Of a DNA stretch of 64,000 nt, positions 13,901 to 25,304 are shown in pieces. The notes beneath the pieces were generated by a model. It was not told the origin of the DNA, did not search any database, and saw only the letters and a program-made list of their open reading frames with translations. Positions within the stretch are counted from its first letter, which is position 1. Every line of letters begins with the position of its first letter. Made by a program: the position numbers and the translations under genes. The DNA lies in contig CP093829.1 in assembly GCA_033063855.1 (NCBI GenBank), positions 22,351,537 through 22,415,536 of the forward strand. Reading direction: 5' to 3'. The DNA is from Smittia aterrima (Eukaryota > Arthropoda > Insecta > Diptera > Chironomidae).

Positions 13901-15248
13901 AATACCAAGGTTTCGTAAATATGAAGTGTCAACAAGGAATCCAACTCTCTTACGAACTTCAAACGATCATTCAACAACTAACGGTGGGTAGAGCGATTCG
14001 TGGCTATCGAATGCCGAAAGCTGGAGTCGAAGAACCACCAACAGCACTCAACGGATTCGTTTATTCTTTGCTGAGAAACACAAAGCCGCCTCGACGTGCA
14101 CTTATTCAGTCAATGACAAAACTTTTCGAAGACGAGAGAGCAAAACTTAGTTTCATGCTTTACCTGGCTGACAACCTCGCCTACTTCCCATACGCAGTAC
14201 AAGACGAGCCTTTATACTTGATCCACCAGATTGATTTAATCATTTCTGTGACGGGTACGGGTCTGTTATCTTTGTTCCGCGATGGCCTCAAGAAAAGACC
14301 TGGCGAAGAAAACAAGGAAAAGCTTGCAAATCCGCTTGAAGATGAGGATGACGAAGAAGATCGAGATGCTTTGTTTAGTCGACTGCCCGATGATAGCACA
14401 AATCTTCTTCAAATCGTTACATCAGCTCAAGGCTGCATGCTTCTTTTAATTCTAAAGCAGCATCTAAAAGACATGTACGGAATCAACGATGCGTAAGTTT
14501 AAAATTTTTGATTATCTTAATTGATTTGCTCTAATTGCTTTGTTTTGATTGAATTTTTACAGGAAAATTGCGCAATACTCACCTTCAGAGGGCACAAAGC
14601 TCTACGATAAGGCGATGCAACGTCGTCAAATTCAGCCATTTAATCCAAAGGCAACGATCGCACTTCTAAAAGAAGATAACACGATTGGAACTTCGCTGAG
14701 CGAGACTGAAAAGCGGGTTTTAGTTGATAGATATTTGGAGGTGAGTTCAGATTGAATTAAATGATTTTTGACGATTCATAAATTGTTGATTCTTCATTCA
14801 CAGTTCAAACAGCTGATGATAAAGCTGGATCCCGAGGAAGAGTTGGATGACGACGATCAACCTATAACGAAGACTCCTCAAAAACAAAACATGGGTCCGC
14901 CTAACACGAGTAACGCGATGACTAACGACGTCGTCATGATGAATCATCAGCATACGAACAACGTACAAAACAATATGAGCCATGTCAATCATCCGGTAGG
15001 ACTTGATGCTCAACAGAACTACGTAAGTTTAAACATTTCTTTTCTTCTACAAACATTTAATTGTGAAATCAAATTAATAGGAGAAAGCAATCAACATGAA
15101 TTCCATTCCGAAGTCGTCGCAGAAGCCTGCAAAAACCAGAACGCCATCGAAGAAGTCATCTTCCGCTTCAAGCAAGAAAAAGAAACGCCGAAAGCTCTCA
15201 AGTTCAGAAGAGGATGAGAGTGATTACGACGATGACGATGATTACTAA
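7951..15248 (+). CDS. Nipped-B: Cohesin loader Nipped-B / NIPBL (Scc2)
   Basis: Sixteen exons: 7951-8008, 8067-8238, 8299-8423, 8643-9037, 9094-10572, 10635-12206, 12262-12345, 12405-12701, 12758-12933, 12994-13169, 13230-13505, 13563-13798, 13858-14492, 14563-14740, 14804-15022, 15081-15248. All junctions are GT/AG and the frame closes at 6,246 nt (2,081 aa), close to fly Nipped-B. With Mau2/Scc4 it loads cohesin onto chromatin and promotes loop extrusion. The N-terminus (PVTTLAGLTSLSDLL, KSLLFHPRVAEEA) is the conserved Mau2-binding region. A Gln/Asn-rich disordered part and Lys-rich linkers follow. The long HEAT-repeat body contains family hallmarks such as SFDIYLKKIILV, DTGVSVRKRVIKILRDIC, VVPLMEHPGEAFL and LKEMGDISSGMSS. 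The C-terminus is basic then acidic and lacks the longer vertebrate tail. Introns are 50-70 nt except a 219-nt one after exon 3. Confidence 0.97.
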
Positions 15249-17552
15249 ACAGATGCGAATTGAGCGCATTCATATTAAAAAGAAATTCAAAAGATGCTGT
15301 GAAAAAAATGGAAGGAAGTTAGAAGTTTTAAAGGAATCGAGCAGCGAAACAGAAGAAATTTTTAGAACAGAGAATTGGAAACTTTTGATATTAAAACGGG
15401 GATGAAATTTGTATTACAAAGCGGGACGAGGAAATGGGGTGAAAAACAATTCGTATTTGAGAAGCTGTGTAAAAATAATCAACTCGGTAAGAAAGAGATT
15501 CGCGAAAGTGTTTAGAGAATTTTAAAAAACGCGCAGCAAAAAAAATATTTTTCGGCGAATCTTTGATTTCTTTTATATTTATTGAAATAAGCGAAACATG
15601 GAAAGAAATTTATGAGCAACGCGAAAATCATAAGAGATAAGAATAGCAGCTACAAACAATGTAAATAGCCAATGTCGCAAACAGGGGAAAAGAGGAAAAG
15701 AGAACTGCGAAAGGAATTTCTCCCAAACCCGAATTTTAGACTTAGAAATTTGATTTCTTTAAAGATTGTGCGTGGACGACAAGACGATCCAAAGACTTTT
15801 TCCGTTCGTTGCACTGAAACTTTGTGCATCTCTGCAATTAAACGATCGAAACACTTGTCCACGCACTCGGGAAAAGGAAAATCTCGATCTAAGAAGTTAG
15901 TAAATGTTGTGAAATTTAAAATAGAGAAACTTTTCCCCCGCAGCTTTCGAAACAAAAATTATGTAGTGATTTATATGTCACCAAGCTTCATTCTTTTGGG
16001 ATGAGGCTGAAAACGTTTTCCTTGTAGCATAAAATTTCATTTTTTTACATTTTTCTTTAGCGTTAATATCGATGCTGTCGAGCGCGAGTTAAAATGAAAA
16101 AAACCATCATAACACCATCATCTCTTACTTAGTAAACTTATCAGTGAAATGGAAATTGTTTTGTAATTATTGGCGGAAGAAAACTTTTTTTTCGCTGCAA
16201 CCTTAGTTGAGAGTTCATAAACCTTGTATTTAAATTCAATGAAAAATAAACTTTTTCAAATGAATTCGATTAACTTTCTTTTACTTTAAAAACTTTGTTT
16301 GCATTTCAGCACAACGAGAAGTTCCATTAAAGAAGCGGACTTTGATTTATTATGATTTCAGTTCCAGAAGAATCGCGCTGCTTAAGCGAAAAACTTTTTC
16401 TTCTTCACGACAAACAGATTCATAAATTATCCGAGTGGACGCTAAGAATGATACAAAGTATTCATCAACGCTTTAATTTATTCAATTACCGCCCCATTAA
16501 GCAACCGAATGGATTGTGCGGTCTCCTTCGCTGTGACATTTTAATGCAATTATGTAAACTTGTAATTAATTTCATTATGCAAGTCTGGCGCGAAGAGTTT
16601 TCCTTTTTCCCTCTTGGCAATCACAGCACAACTCGCTTAAATAAATTTTCCCTCTTCTCCTTCGAGTTGGAAGAATTGCTTCGTGAAGTCAAGTGGAAGT
16701 TGGAACTTCGATAAAACTTACATTAAGAGATAATCGTAAAAACATTTTAAACCCATTCGAGCCTCGTATGCCCAAGAAGAAACTTTTGGAGAGCGGGAGA
16801 CAATTTATTGTTATTTTCCAGCGCGAAAAATCGTAAAAACAGCACTTGCGATAGAATAAATAGCGAGTAACGACTGCATAAATGGGTCGAACGTAGAATT
16901 GAGTCATAAATCGAAATCATGAAAATGTTCTGAGCAACGTTTCTTGTTCAAATGAAATCGTTTTCAATTTTCTCTTTCGCAAATCTATTCGTTTCGCTCT
17001 GCTCACTGACTCCACCCACAAAATGAAGGTTCACGTTGCATTCGAAATAGGAAATTGTTCAAATATCCTTCATCACTTCGGATCGGAGGTTGGAAAATTT
17101 CCTTCGAGAGATGAAAAATCTTTTGTTTCCCTCTCTCTCATTGAAGAACCCTCAAAATGGTTAACATTAACATTGTATCACCCCCAACAGCCCCGGAAAG
17201 ATTGCTGGAAATAAAAGAACCATTTTCACTAAATGAAAATGTAATTTTGATTGGATAAATTTTCATTTTAATACGTTTTATTGTCGAAGTTGGGTGCGAG
17301 GGATTCTCGTGCGAAGAAAAAAAGAAAAAAATTTTTGTTGTCAATTCGCAACATTGTTCAGTGCGGTGTGGAGTGAAATTGTTGAGCGAGGAAGAATGTA
17401 AAGTTTACGATAATTTTTTATTTTCCTTTTTTCCCGGCGATCGCTTTTAAATTGGCGGATGATTCAGTTGCGACCTGGCTGCCGTGTTGTGATGACCTGA
17501 AAGACTTTCGCTTAGGATTTTCGAGTGAATTTTTGATTAAAGAACTTTAGTG
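15249..17552. other. Intergenic region and UTRs between Nipped-B and the SHOX-type gene
   Basis: About 2.3 kb of AT-rich DNA holding the Nipped-B 3' UTR and the 5' UTR/promoter of the homeobox gene. Several ORFs of 100-120 codons exist (15672-16004, 16352-16714), but they overlap antisense ORFs or lack recognisable domains and are not called as genes. Confidence 0.55.
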
Positions 17553-20500
17553 ATGGAACAACTCGCGTATTTCGTGACGAAAACTTTTGAATATAACAAT
17601 ACGACGAGTCGAGTGCTCGAGATAATTAATATGACGACAAAGTTTGACGATAAGTCGGAGAACGGTGATGGAAGATTGGCGGATGAGAGCATGGACGAAG
17701 ACGAGTCTGTCGATATCGAGATCACGGATAACTCGAGTGAACCGGTTGCAAAAAAATCTCAGGCAATCGAAAGCGAGAAAGTAGAAAAATGTGATAAAAG
17801 TAATGTTAGTGATAAAGCGCCACCCGCTACCAATGGATTAATCGAAAGGACCGCAAGTCCACTTCCACTGATTAAAAAACTCAACCGCGATGGAACGAAG
17901 CATGTGACGAAAAACTGGCTCATCTCGGATTGTCCCAAGCGGAAAGTTGAAAGCAAAATTCCTGAAATTTCATCGAAATCCGAGCCAGTGGCGAAATCCT
18001 TCGAGAACCAAGAGAACTCTGCGATTAATCTAATTCGAGTCGAAGATTTAGTGAACAAGAAACACTCAGCAGTCCGCGCTAAGCCCGTGAATGAGCTGTT
18101 GAAACAAATTAGGGAAATTAATAATCAATCGCCTTTTCACAACACAAATGAAAACTTCAAAGTGGAGATGGAAGACGATCGAGCTAAATCAGGTGAGTTC
18201 ATGGAGATTAAATCAATTGAAACCCTTTCGTGCCTCGTTACTTATCTCGCGAGTCAATTAAATGAGAAAAGGCGACACCGAATGATGGAGGAATAAAATT
18301 AATTAAACTTAATTGAAAGAATAAACAAAAAGAATTAAATTTTCCAACCCTTCTCTCGTCTTATCACTTCTCTCTCTCTCTTTCACTCTCTGTCGGCTTA
18401 TAAACGGATAAACTTTCCGTGAAACTTTCTGAAGTTAATTAATTAAGAAAACACTTTTTACTTTACTTTGTTTAATTTTATTTCGTTTAGAGATTTATGT
18501 TGAAAATTCAATCTAATTAAGTCGAAGATGTTTCAAGGAAATTCAGCTTTCCCTGCAAAACGAAGGAAAGCTGAAAGGAAAATTGAAATCTGTTTGATGT
18601 TAATTGCTTCAATAAACAACTTCATCATCATAGGCATTAATTAGCTGAAATTGCTCAAGTAATTAAAATAGAAGTTTACTGAAGGCTTTAGAGTTCAGTT
18701 GAAACTCGAGAAGGGCAGAGGTTCGAATCCTCAAAGAAAAAAAAATTCGTTATTTCATTAATTTCACCCATAAATTTTTTTTTGTTTTGCAAAATATTTT
18801 ATAAATTATGAACAAAATCAAATAACTAATTAAGATCATCCTAAGCAGAATGCAAATAATTAAAATTTTCCTCCATTAACTTTGCATAGTCATCAAACAT
18901 TTTCCGCAACGAAATAAAATTGAGATTTCAAAAGCAAACAAAAACTATTTTAAAGCCCAAAACATTTTAGAAATGTCATTTTATTTCCTAATTCGTGCAA
19001 ATCGCTCTAGAAATTTTTTAATTGCATTAAAAATGTATGAAAATGCAATAAATTTAAATTTCGTGTCACAAATGAATAAATTTTCCGGTGAACCCGCAAA
19101 CAAGCAGAAGCTACAAATTTTCAATTGTTGTTTGTGCCAGATTGAGTTGTGATGATGGGAGAGGGTTGTATGAGCAAGGGTTCGAGGTGGCGAGGTTTTA
19201 AATCAAAATTAATGGCTGATGAAATTTTAATAGAGTTCGAGGACGATTTGTTCTTCTTAAATAAAATCTTTTTGAGTTTCATGAAAGTCGAGACTTCAAG
19301 TTTGATCCCAAATTCGAATTAGTTCAATCAATAAACGATTCACCTCGATCTCTCACATCATCAATCACTGTCTGACTTATCAATTTTTCTTCGTCTCATG
19401 TTTGCGATTATCATTTCACTTGACGTGATTGCCGAATCCTTGATGTGCTTTAAGTATGATTTGATTATGAGCTTGATTGAAATTAATGATGCCACGAACT
19501 TTCGCTCTCGATTCCAGATAAGAATGATTCATCACAACGCACTGAAATCGATTCGAAAGATGACAATACACAACACAACAGCAGCGATTCAAGTCTTTTG
19601 CTGTTGAAATCACCAAACTCTCCAATGATGGGAGGCTGTAGCAATAAGCAGAGGAGATCACGAACAAACTTCACCCTCGAGCAGCTGAATGAGCTTGAAA
19701 GGCTCTTCGAGGAAACACATTATCCCGATGCTTTCATGCGAGAAGAGCTAAGTCAACGACTTGGATTGTCGGAAGCGAGAGTTCAAGTGAGTCTAAGCTT
19801 TAATATTGATCTATAAAGACCACAGGACAATGACGACTCAAAACAATTCAATTAAATAAATTAAACTCTCCCCAAACCTTCATCGAAGAAAGAGAATTGA
19901 GACAACATTCTAGACTCAGATAATTTATCATTATGTCAGAATCCATTCGAGGATGTTCCCGCACTTGACGGTGAACTTAAATTAATTAATCGCTGTTTGT
20001 TGTTGCTCATTAGCGAGAGAGAAAAGAATTGCGAAAAACATTTTTCTCGGAGACTTAATTGAATGGATCACATGTGATTTCGCTTTGTGTATTAATTTGT
20101 TGCGTAATCGTTCGTTAATCAAAATTTATTGCGGTTTTCGTCGCCGAACGAACGTCGAGGGAGAAAATGAAATTCAATTACAAAGATTCGAAATGAATTT
20201 CGTTTTCATGGGCAAATAGAATTTTCATCTACGACGAAGAGAAAGAAGAAAATCAAACCTAGCAGCCATGGACATTCATAAACGCAATTTGAACCATAAA
20301 TTATCAAATAAGTTTGGAGATTGTTGCCAAGGATCGAGACGATGAGGTCAGAAAACCACTTTGCAGTAAATGGACAACCTCGAGTTGGCCATAAATTTTC
20401 TTCAATTTGACTTCGAAGCCAAGCAGTTAACAAATCTTAATTTTATTTCTTCTTCCTTCGCTGCAATCGTGTGGCCTTCGCCTCCATAAATCTCTCTTCT

Positions 20501-23500
20501 CTACATTCACCGAGAGCGAGGAAATCTTTTTTTTTATTTTTCCGGGATCATCCTCCATTTGCGAGACATGATATCACACGCCATTGTTGAACGTTTTGGG
20601 GAGAAAAGAAAGGAAATCTGTTCAATTATGCGCATTAATTCACTCGCGTTGTGCAGAGAATTTTTTATTGCGAAGAATTTTCTATTATTTTTTAATAAAG
20701 AAAAACTTTTTTCTCACTCTCCTGATAGGTCTGGTTCCAGGTGAGTTGCTTTCGCTGTTCTTTAATCTGTTTTTCATGAGCCAAACTCGCGCTCTCTTTG
20801 AATATTTATTGCCACCATCTCAACCGTCTCGTTTCTTTCAGAATAGACGAGCGAAGTGCAGAAAGCACGAGAATCAACTTCATAAAGGTGAACGTCGGAC
20901 TTTATTTATTGCAGAGATTTTTTTAATTTTCTTAGCGAGTGATTTATTTCCTGACGCGATTGTCCATGGGAATTCATTTTCCCTGCAAAGCTTCACGAGA
21001 AGAATTCTTTTTTACTCGAGTAGCGAGCATGAAAATAATTTTTTATTAGCTCCGTAATTAGATTACGAATTCTTATTTTTTTATAACTTCAATCTTCCCT
21101 CTGCGACTTGCGATTTCCACTTCCGACCCCAAACGCACGCACGAACACATTTTATTTTATTTGATTTTCTAATTGAATCTCATCCACAATGTTTCAAAAC
21201 GTAAAGCATCAAATATTTATTGAATTACATAGAAGACGATTCGATAAATTCCATGTGAAGGCTTCGACTTCGAGCGTGGTGCAGGCATAAATCTTTAAAC
21301 TTCTGCTGCGGAAAATTGAGCTCGTTTTGTGCCCTCGATTTTCATTTCTCGTTGGAATTGCTACAAAACATATTTTCATGCAAAATTCGAGGTCATGAGT
21401 GAGATACAAATTGCGATGAATTTTCCGCCATAAAAAATAATTCGATTACGCTCAATTTCCATCGAATATTTCATCGATGATGGAGATGGATCCATTTACA
21501 TACATTTTATGTTTCGCCATTTTGGAGAACAGAAAGCGCTGGCGGAAAATTGACTCGAACGTGAACAGATTTTGAAATTAAATTTTCGTAAATTTTCAGT
21601 TTAATTCGATTCATGTAAATTTACATAAATTCAGTTGGTCGACTCTTCGTAACCACATTTGTCGAGCTACGCTCGAAATTGTTTACACAAAGTTTTCATG
21701 TGGGTGGAGCACGAACTATCGATAGTTGCTCTATCCTCGAGTGAAATAAATTTTTAATTCAATTTTCATCACAAGAATTTACCTTTTTGTGGATTGTAGA
21801 TTCACAAATTAAATTTCCTCCTTCGCTCTCTCCGCAAGAGCGAGCGTGTGTTGATTCTAAGTGATGCAAGGAAAACTTCGTGTCCCCGTGGGACCCATTA
21901 TGCATCATTTTGTCTTGTTTTTTATGCTTCATCCATGATATTAATGGACGAGTTGCTCTCGACGATGCGTAAAACAATTTAGGGTGAACTTGTCGACTCC
22001 AAATCAAATTCACTTTTCTCTTTTTTTCAATTTGATTATTGATATGAAACGGAGGAGTTGGAAGGTTGACGACTTCTTTTACCTGAAAGTGTAAAAAAAT
22101 ATTCGCACGAACACGCGTTGAAAATCTGAAAAGTCAACATTGGAAACATTTTTCTTCTTTAATTTTAAATCTATTAAGTAAATATTTAATTTAATTAACA
22201 ATATCAAGAAGAGAAGATGAAAATTAAACGACATCAACAATTGTGTAATCACTTAATTAAATTATCTTGAAGCAGCAACATTTGCTTCACCCATTTGTTG
22301 GTTCTTTGTTTTGGCTTTTCGTGCTTCAATGTTTTCCTTTTCAACCGAACACGAGGCAGAAGCAACGATACGTGCTTGTTATTGCTCGACGAGGGTTGAT
22401 TCGTGTAATCATTCCGAGTTGCTTTCGGGTGCAATAAAATGCAATGAAATCCAAATTGAATCAAGTGTTTATGAATAAAAAACGTGATGAATAGCGAGTG
22501 GAAAGGGAAGCGTTTAAATCGGAAAAGTTTGAAGAGGAATTTTCTTCAGATTAAATCTTTTAATTCAAGTTACTCAAAGACTCTTAAATAAATAAATTTT
22601 CTAATTCGAATTCATCTTCTTCAATGCCATCTCAGTTTAAATCGATCCAGCTCAAACGCATCCAATAATTCAAAGCCATGAAAACACTTCTTGTTCGTCC
22701 CCTTTCCACCCGTCGCTTGCTAACAAATTCGATTACTTTGTTTCGACTCGAAACCCACTAGAGAACCGAGAGAGGGTGACAGATTTATTTATTGCATCAT
22801 TGAAGGAAAGAACTGAAGAGGGTGGAAGGTTAAACGAGCAAATCCATTCCACTTTATTATTTTCGATGTTTCTTCGCAGCTTCTATTTTGGCAGTTAATG
22901 TTTATCTAATCAATTAGGAGATTGTAAATCAGTTAAATCCTTCGTTAATGTTCCCTTTCAGTCCCTCCCCCTTCGCACTTTCTGTTCCACTTAATTTGAC
23001 TTGAAACGGTTTCTTCGTTTCGCTTTGATTAACTGTTAAAAGCTGTTCTGATTGGTTTTGTCTTTCACAGGAATTATGATAACGAGTCACCACAATAGCC
23101 CGCCGATTACGACCACTCTTGAACCATGTAGAGTTGCTCCATATGTCAATGTACCAGCAAGTATTCGAGCGACGACTTCTGTGACTTCCACCACGAACTC
23201 AACAGCGAGTTTTCCAACCTCCGTCTCATTTTCAGCTTTCGATCCTGCTTTGCTATCTGCAGCGCATCAAGTAAGAAATTTATATCTCATGAGTGAATGA
23301 AAATTACATTTAAATCATTTCAGTATGCAGCAGCAGCGATCAGCAGCGGAACCTTGGATCGAAGTCTCTTTTCTTTACCTCAGTACCCGCTCAATCTCGC
23401 CACAGCCCTTGCAACCGCTCACAATAAAAATTCAAGCATCGCTGACTTGCGAATGAAAGCAAAAAGCTATGTCGAGGCTTTGGGGCTTGAGAATCCTGTG

Positions 23501-23503
23501 TAA
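17553..23503 (+). CDS. SHOX-family paired-like homeodomain transcription factor
   Basis: Six exons: 17553-18192, 19518-19786, 20729-20740, 20842-20887, 23071-23270 and 23324-23503, giving 448 residues with consistent phases. The homeodomain (residues about 258-317) is almost identical to human SHOX/SHOX2: RTNFTLEQLNELERLF, HYPDAFMREELSQRLGLSEA, then WFQNRRAKCRK with Gln at position 50. After it come ENQLHKG, the SHOX-specific CRVAPYVN block, and a C-terminal OAR motif (NSSIADLRMKAKSYVEALGL). The fly counterpart is probably CG34367. The first 250 residues are acidic, Lys/Ser-rich and disordered. SHOX proteins are nuclear DNA-binding factors acting in skeletal or neuronal development in other animals; the role here is not shown by the sequence. 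The third exon is only 12 nt and encodes VWFQ. Long introns (1.3, 0.9 and 2.2 kb) contrast with the neighbouring genes. Confidence 0.95.
20729..20740 (+). other. 12-nt micro-exon encoding VWFQ of homeodomain helix 3
   Basis: GTCTGGTTCCAG is flanked by acceptor CCTGATAG and donor GTGAGTTG. The upstream exon ends ...EARVQ and the downstream exon starts NRRAK. Only inclusion of these 12 nt restores the invariant QVWFQNRRAK. The flanking introns are 942 nt (19787-20728) and 101 nt (20741-20841). The 101-nt intron is not a multiple of three, so retaining it would shift the frame. Confidence 0.9.
20888..23070 (+). other. Long intron of the SHOX-type gene
   Basis: A 2.18-kb intron between the exon ending HLHKG-type sequence (HENQLHKG) and the exon starting IMITSHH, phase 1 on both sides. 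It is AT-rich with no supported gene. Its size relative to other introns in the window suggests room for cis-regulatory elements, which is an inference. Confidence 0.7.
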
Positions 23504-23818
23504 CTAGCGATTGATCTTGTGAGGAATTTCCTTCTTTCGATAACGAAAAAAATAAAACGAGTTTGGCTTGTCTTGTGAACCGAAGTTTAATTGAAATGAA
23601 TAAAGTTTTTTCTCAAAATTTAAAATGGATTTTTAAATGTCATCTGAGGTAGATTTTTTACAGAATTTTAAGTCGTTCGGAAAAATCATTTTCCGCAATT
23701 TTCTTTTGTGTTTTCTTGAAAGCGTCTGAATAAGTTTCATGAAAGCGTCGAAGTGAAAAAAGAAGAATCTGACAAAAACAATTAATTTCTGCTCTCGAAT
23801 TGTTATTTAGAATTCAAA
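23504..23818. other. Short intergenic region (SHOX 3' UTR to SPF45 5' UTR)
   Basis: 315 bp between two genes in the same direction. It contains a few AATAAA-like strings (for example in the ATGAATAAAG context) that could end the homeobox transcript. Nothing else was seen. Confidence 0.5.
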
Positions 23819-25032
23819 ATGTCGCTTTACGACGATCTCGACACTAAGCAGATCCCAGACTGGAGCTCGGGAATCCCGAAGCTTGTGCCGCAAGTTACAA
23901 CTCAGTTACAACTCAAAAATAAAATTCAGCCGCCGCAAAGAAAACAAGTAAAAATAATTTTTATTATTTTCTTGATCTTCTCGATTTTACAATCTTAATC
24001 TTCTTTCTAGCTTATGACCCCAGTTGTGAATCTTAAGCCCAAAGTAATCGAAGATAGTAAACCAAGAGGGCTCATCAAACCTCGTATTATTCAACATCAG
24101 CCAATTGCTCCAATAATCGTTCAGGCTTCCACAATAAATGAATGGGAAGAGTTCCTGGCGATTGAAGATGAATACAATCCAGCAGTGCCAAATGAATACG
24201 AGAAGATTATAAAGGAACGACGTGAAAGAAACAAAAAGGAAGACAACAGGAAGAGACATCGTTCGCCATCTCCTGTAGCAGTTGGTCGTAAGAGTGGATT
24301 TGGTGGTCGACAACACACTTCAGACGATGAAGATAGCTTCAGACCTGCAATGGGATCAAATCGAGTTGGAACATCAATCGCTCCACCAAAATCGTTGCTG
24401 GAAAGTTCTCCGATTGTCGATGCGAGAATTCCAAATATCAATAGTTACGGAGCTTCAGCGGTAGCTGCTAAAATCATGGCAAAATATGGATTCAAAGATG
24501 GACAAGGTCTTGGGAAACAAGAGCAAGGAATCAGCATGGCACTTCAAGTCGAGAAAACATCAAAACGAGGAGGTCGCATTATCCATGAGAAAGAAATTGC
24601 AACTCCTACCAGCACTGACCCTCAACCAGCACCAGCATCCTCTGACGAGCAAAGTATAACTGAAATGCTGAAGGCTCCAAGTAAAGTGATAATGTTAAGA
24701 AATATGGTCGGTCCAGGAGAAGTCGATGACGAGCTAGAACCTGAAGTCAAAGAGGAATGCAACAGAAAATACGGAGAAGTTATCACTGTCCACATCGTTG
24801 AGATGCCAAACGTTGCTCCCAAAGAAACTGTGAGAATCTTCGTGGAATTCACAAGAATCGATAGCGCTATTAAAGCTCTGGTTGATCTTAATGGAAGATT
24901 TTTCGGGGGTGAGTGAGAATTTCGATTTTTCCTAAAGTCGAAAACTAAACTTTTCAAATAATTTTAGGTCGTCAAGTTCGTTGCGTGTTTTACTCTTCAG
25001 AGAAATATGAAAACTTTGTGTTCGACGATTAA
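23819..25032 (+). CDS. Spf45: Splicing factor 45 (SPF45/RBM17), G-patch and UHM protein
   Basis: Three exons, 23819-23947, 24011-24908 and 24968-25032, giving 363 residues. The N-terminus MSLYDDLDTKQIPDWSSG is typical of RBM17. A G-patch lies at about residues 188-235 (YGASAVAAKIMAKYGFKDGQ, then GLGK and GI). An atypical RRM of the U2AF-homology type occupies about 268-360 and ends with the R-x-F loop (NGRFFGGRQVRCVFYSSEKY). SPF45 is a nuclear alternative-splicing factor that binds ULM motifs of SF3B1, U2AF65 and SF1, and in flies it also acts in DNA repair. Basic RS-like residues (KRHRSPSP) sit between. The first codon (23819) begins the conserved N-terminal block. A polyadenylation-like AATAAATAA follows the stop. 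Confidence 0.95.
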
Positions 25033-25304
25033 AACGATAAACTACGATTACGTTTAATAATAAATAATTTTTATTTAAAGTCAATGAGATCTAAATAATT
25101 TTTTTGTCTTAATTTGCCAAAAAAGCGATTGCAGATAGAAAATACTGATTGCACATGAAAAGCTAGAAGCGATTTAAGGATTTTTTACTAACGCCATTAA
25201 ATGGCAGTACGATTGATAGAATGTTCGTGATACTTTTAATTTAGATTCGGAATTACGAATGGATTTAATTATAGACCAGCTGATTAAATCCATTCTTGCT
25301 GAGA

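Noticed and set aside
15672..16004. 110-codon ORF in the presumed Nipped-B 3' region
   Set aside because: Overlaps a 101-codon antisense ORF over the same bases and has no family resemblance. Probably chance.
16352..16714. 120-codon ORF between Nipped-B and the SHOX-type gene
   Set aside because: No recognisable domain, no splice context or promoter, and a composition typical of AT-rich non-coding DNA. Could be chance.
18720..18730. Perfect tRNA B-box-like string GGTTCGAATCC in SHOX intron 1, with an A-box-like TAGCTGAAATTG about 75 nt upstream
   Set aside because: No 7-bp acceptor stem, and the T-stem pairs only partly. At most a decayed tRNA or SINE fragment; not called as a tRNA gene.
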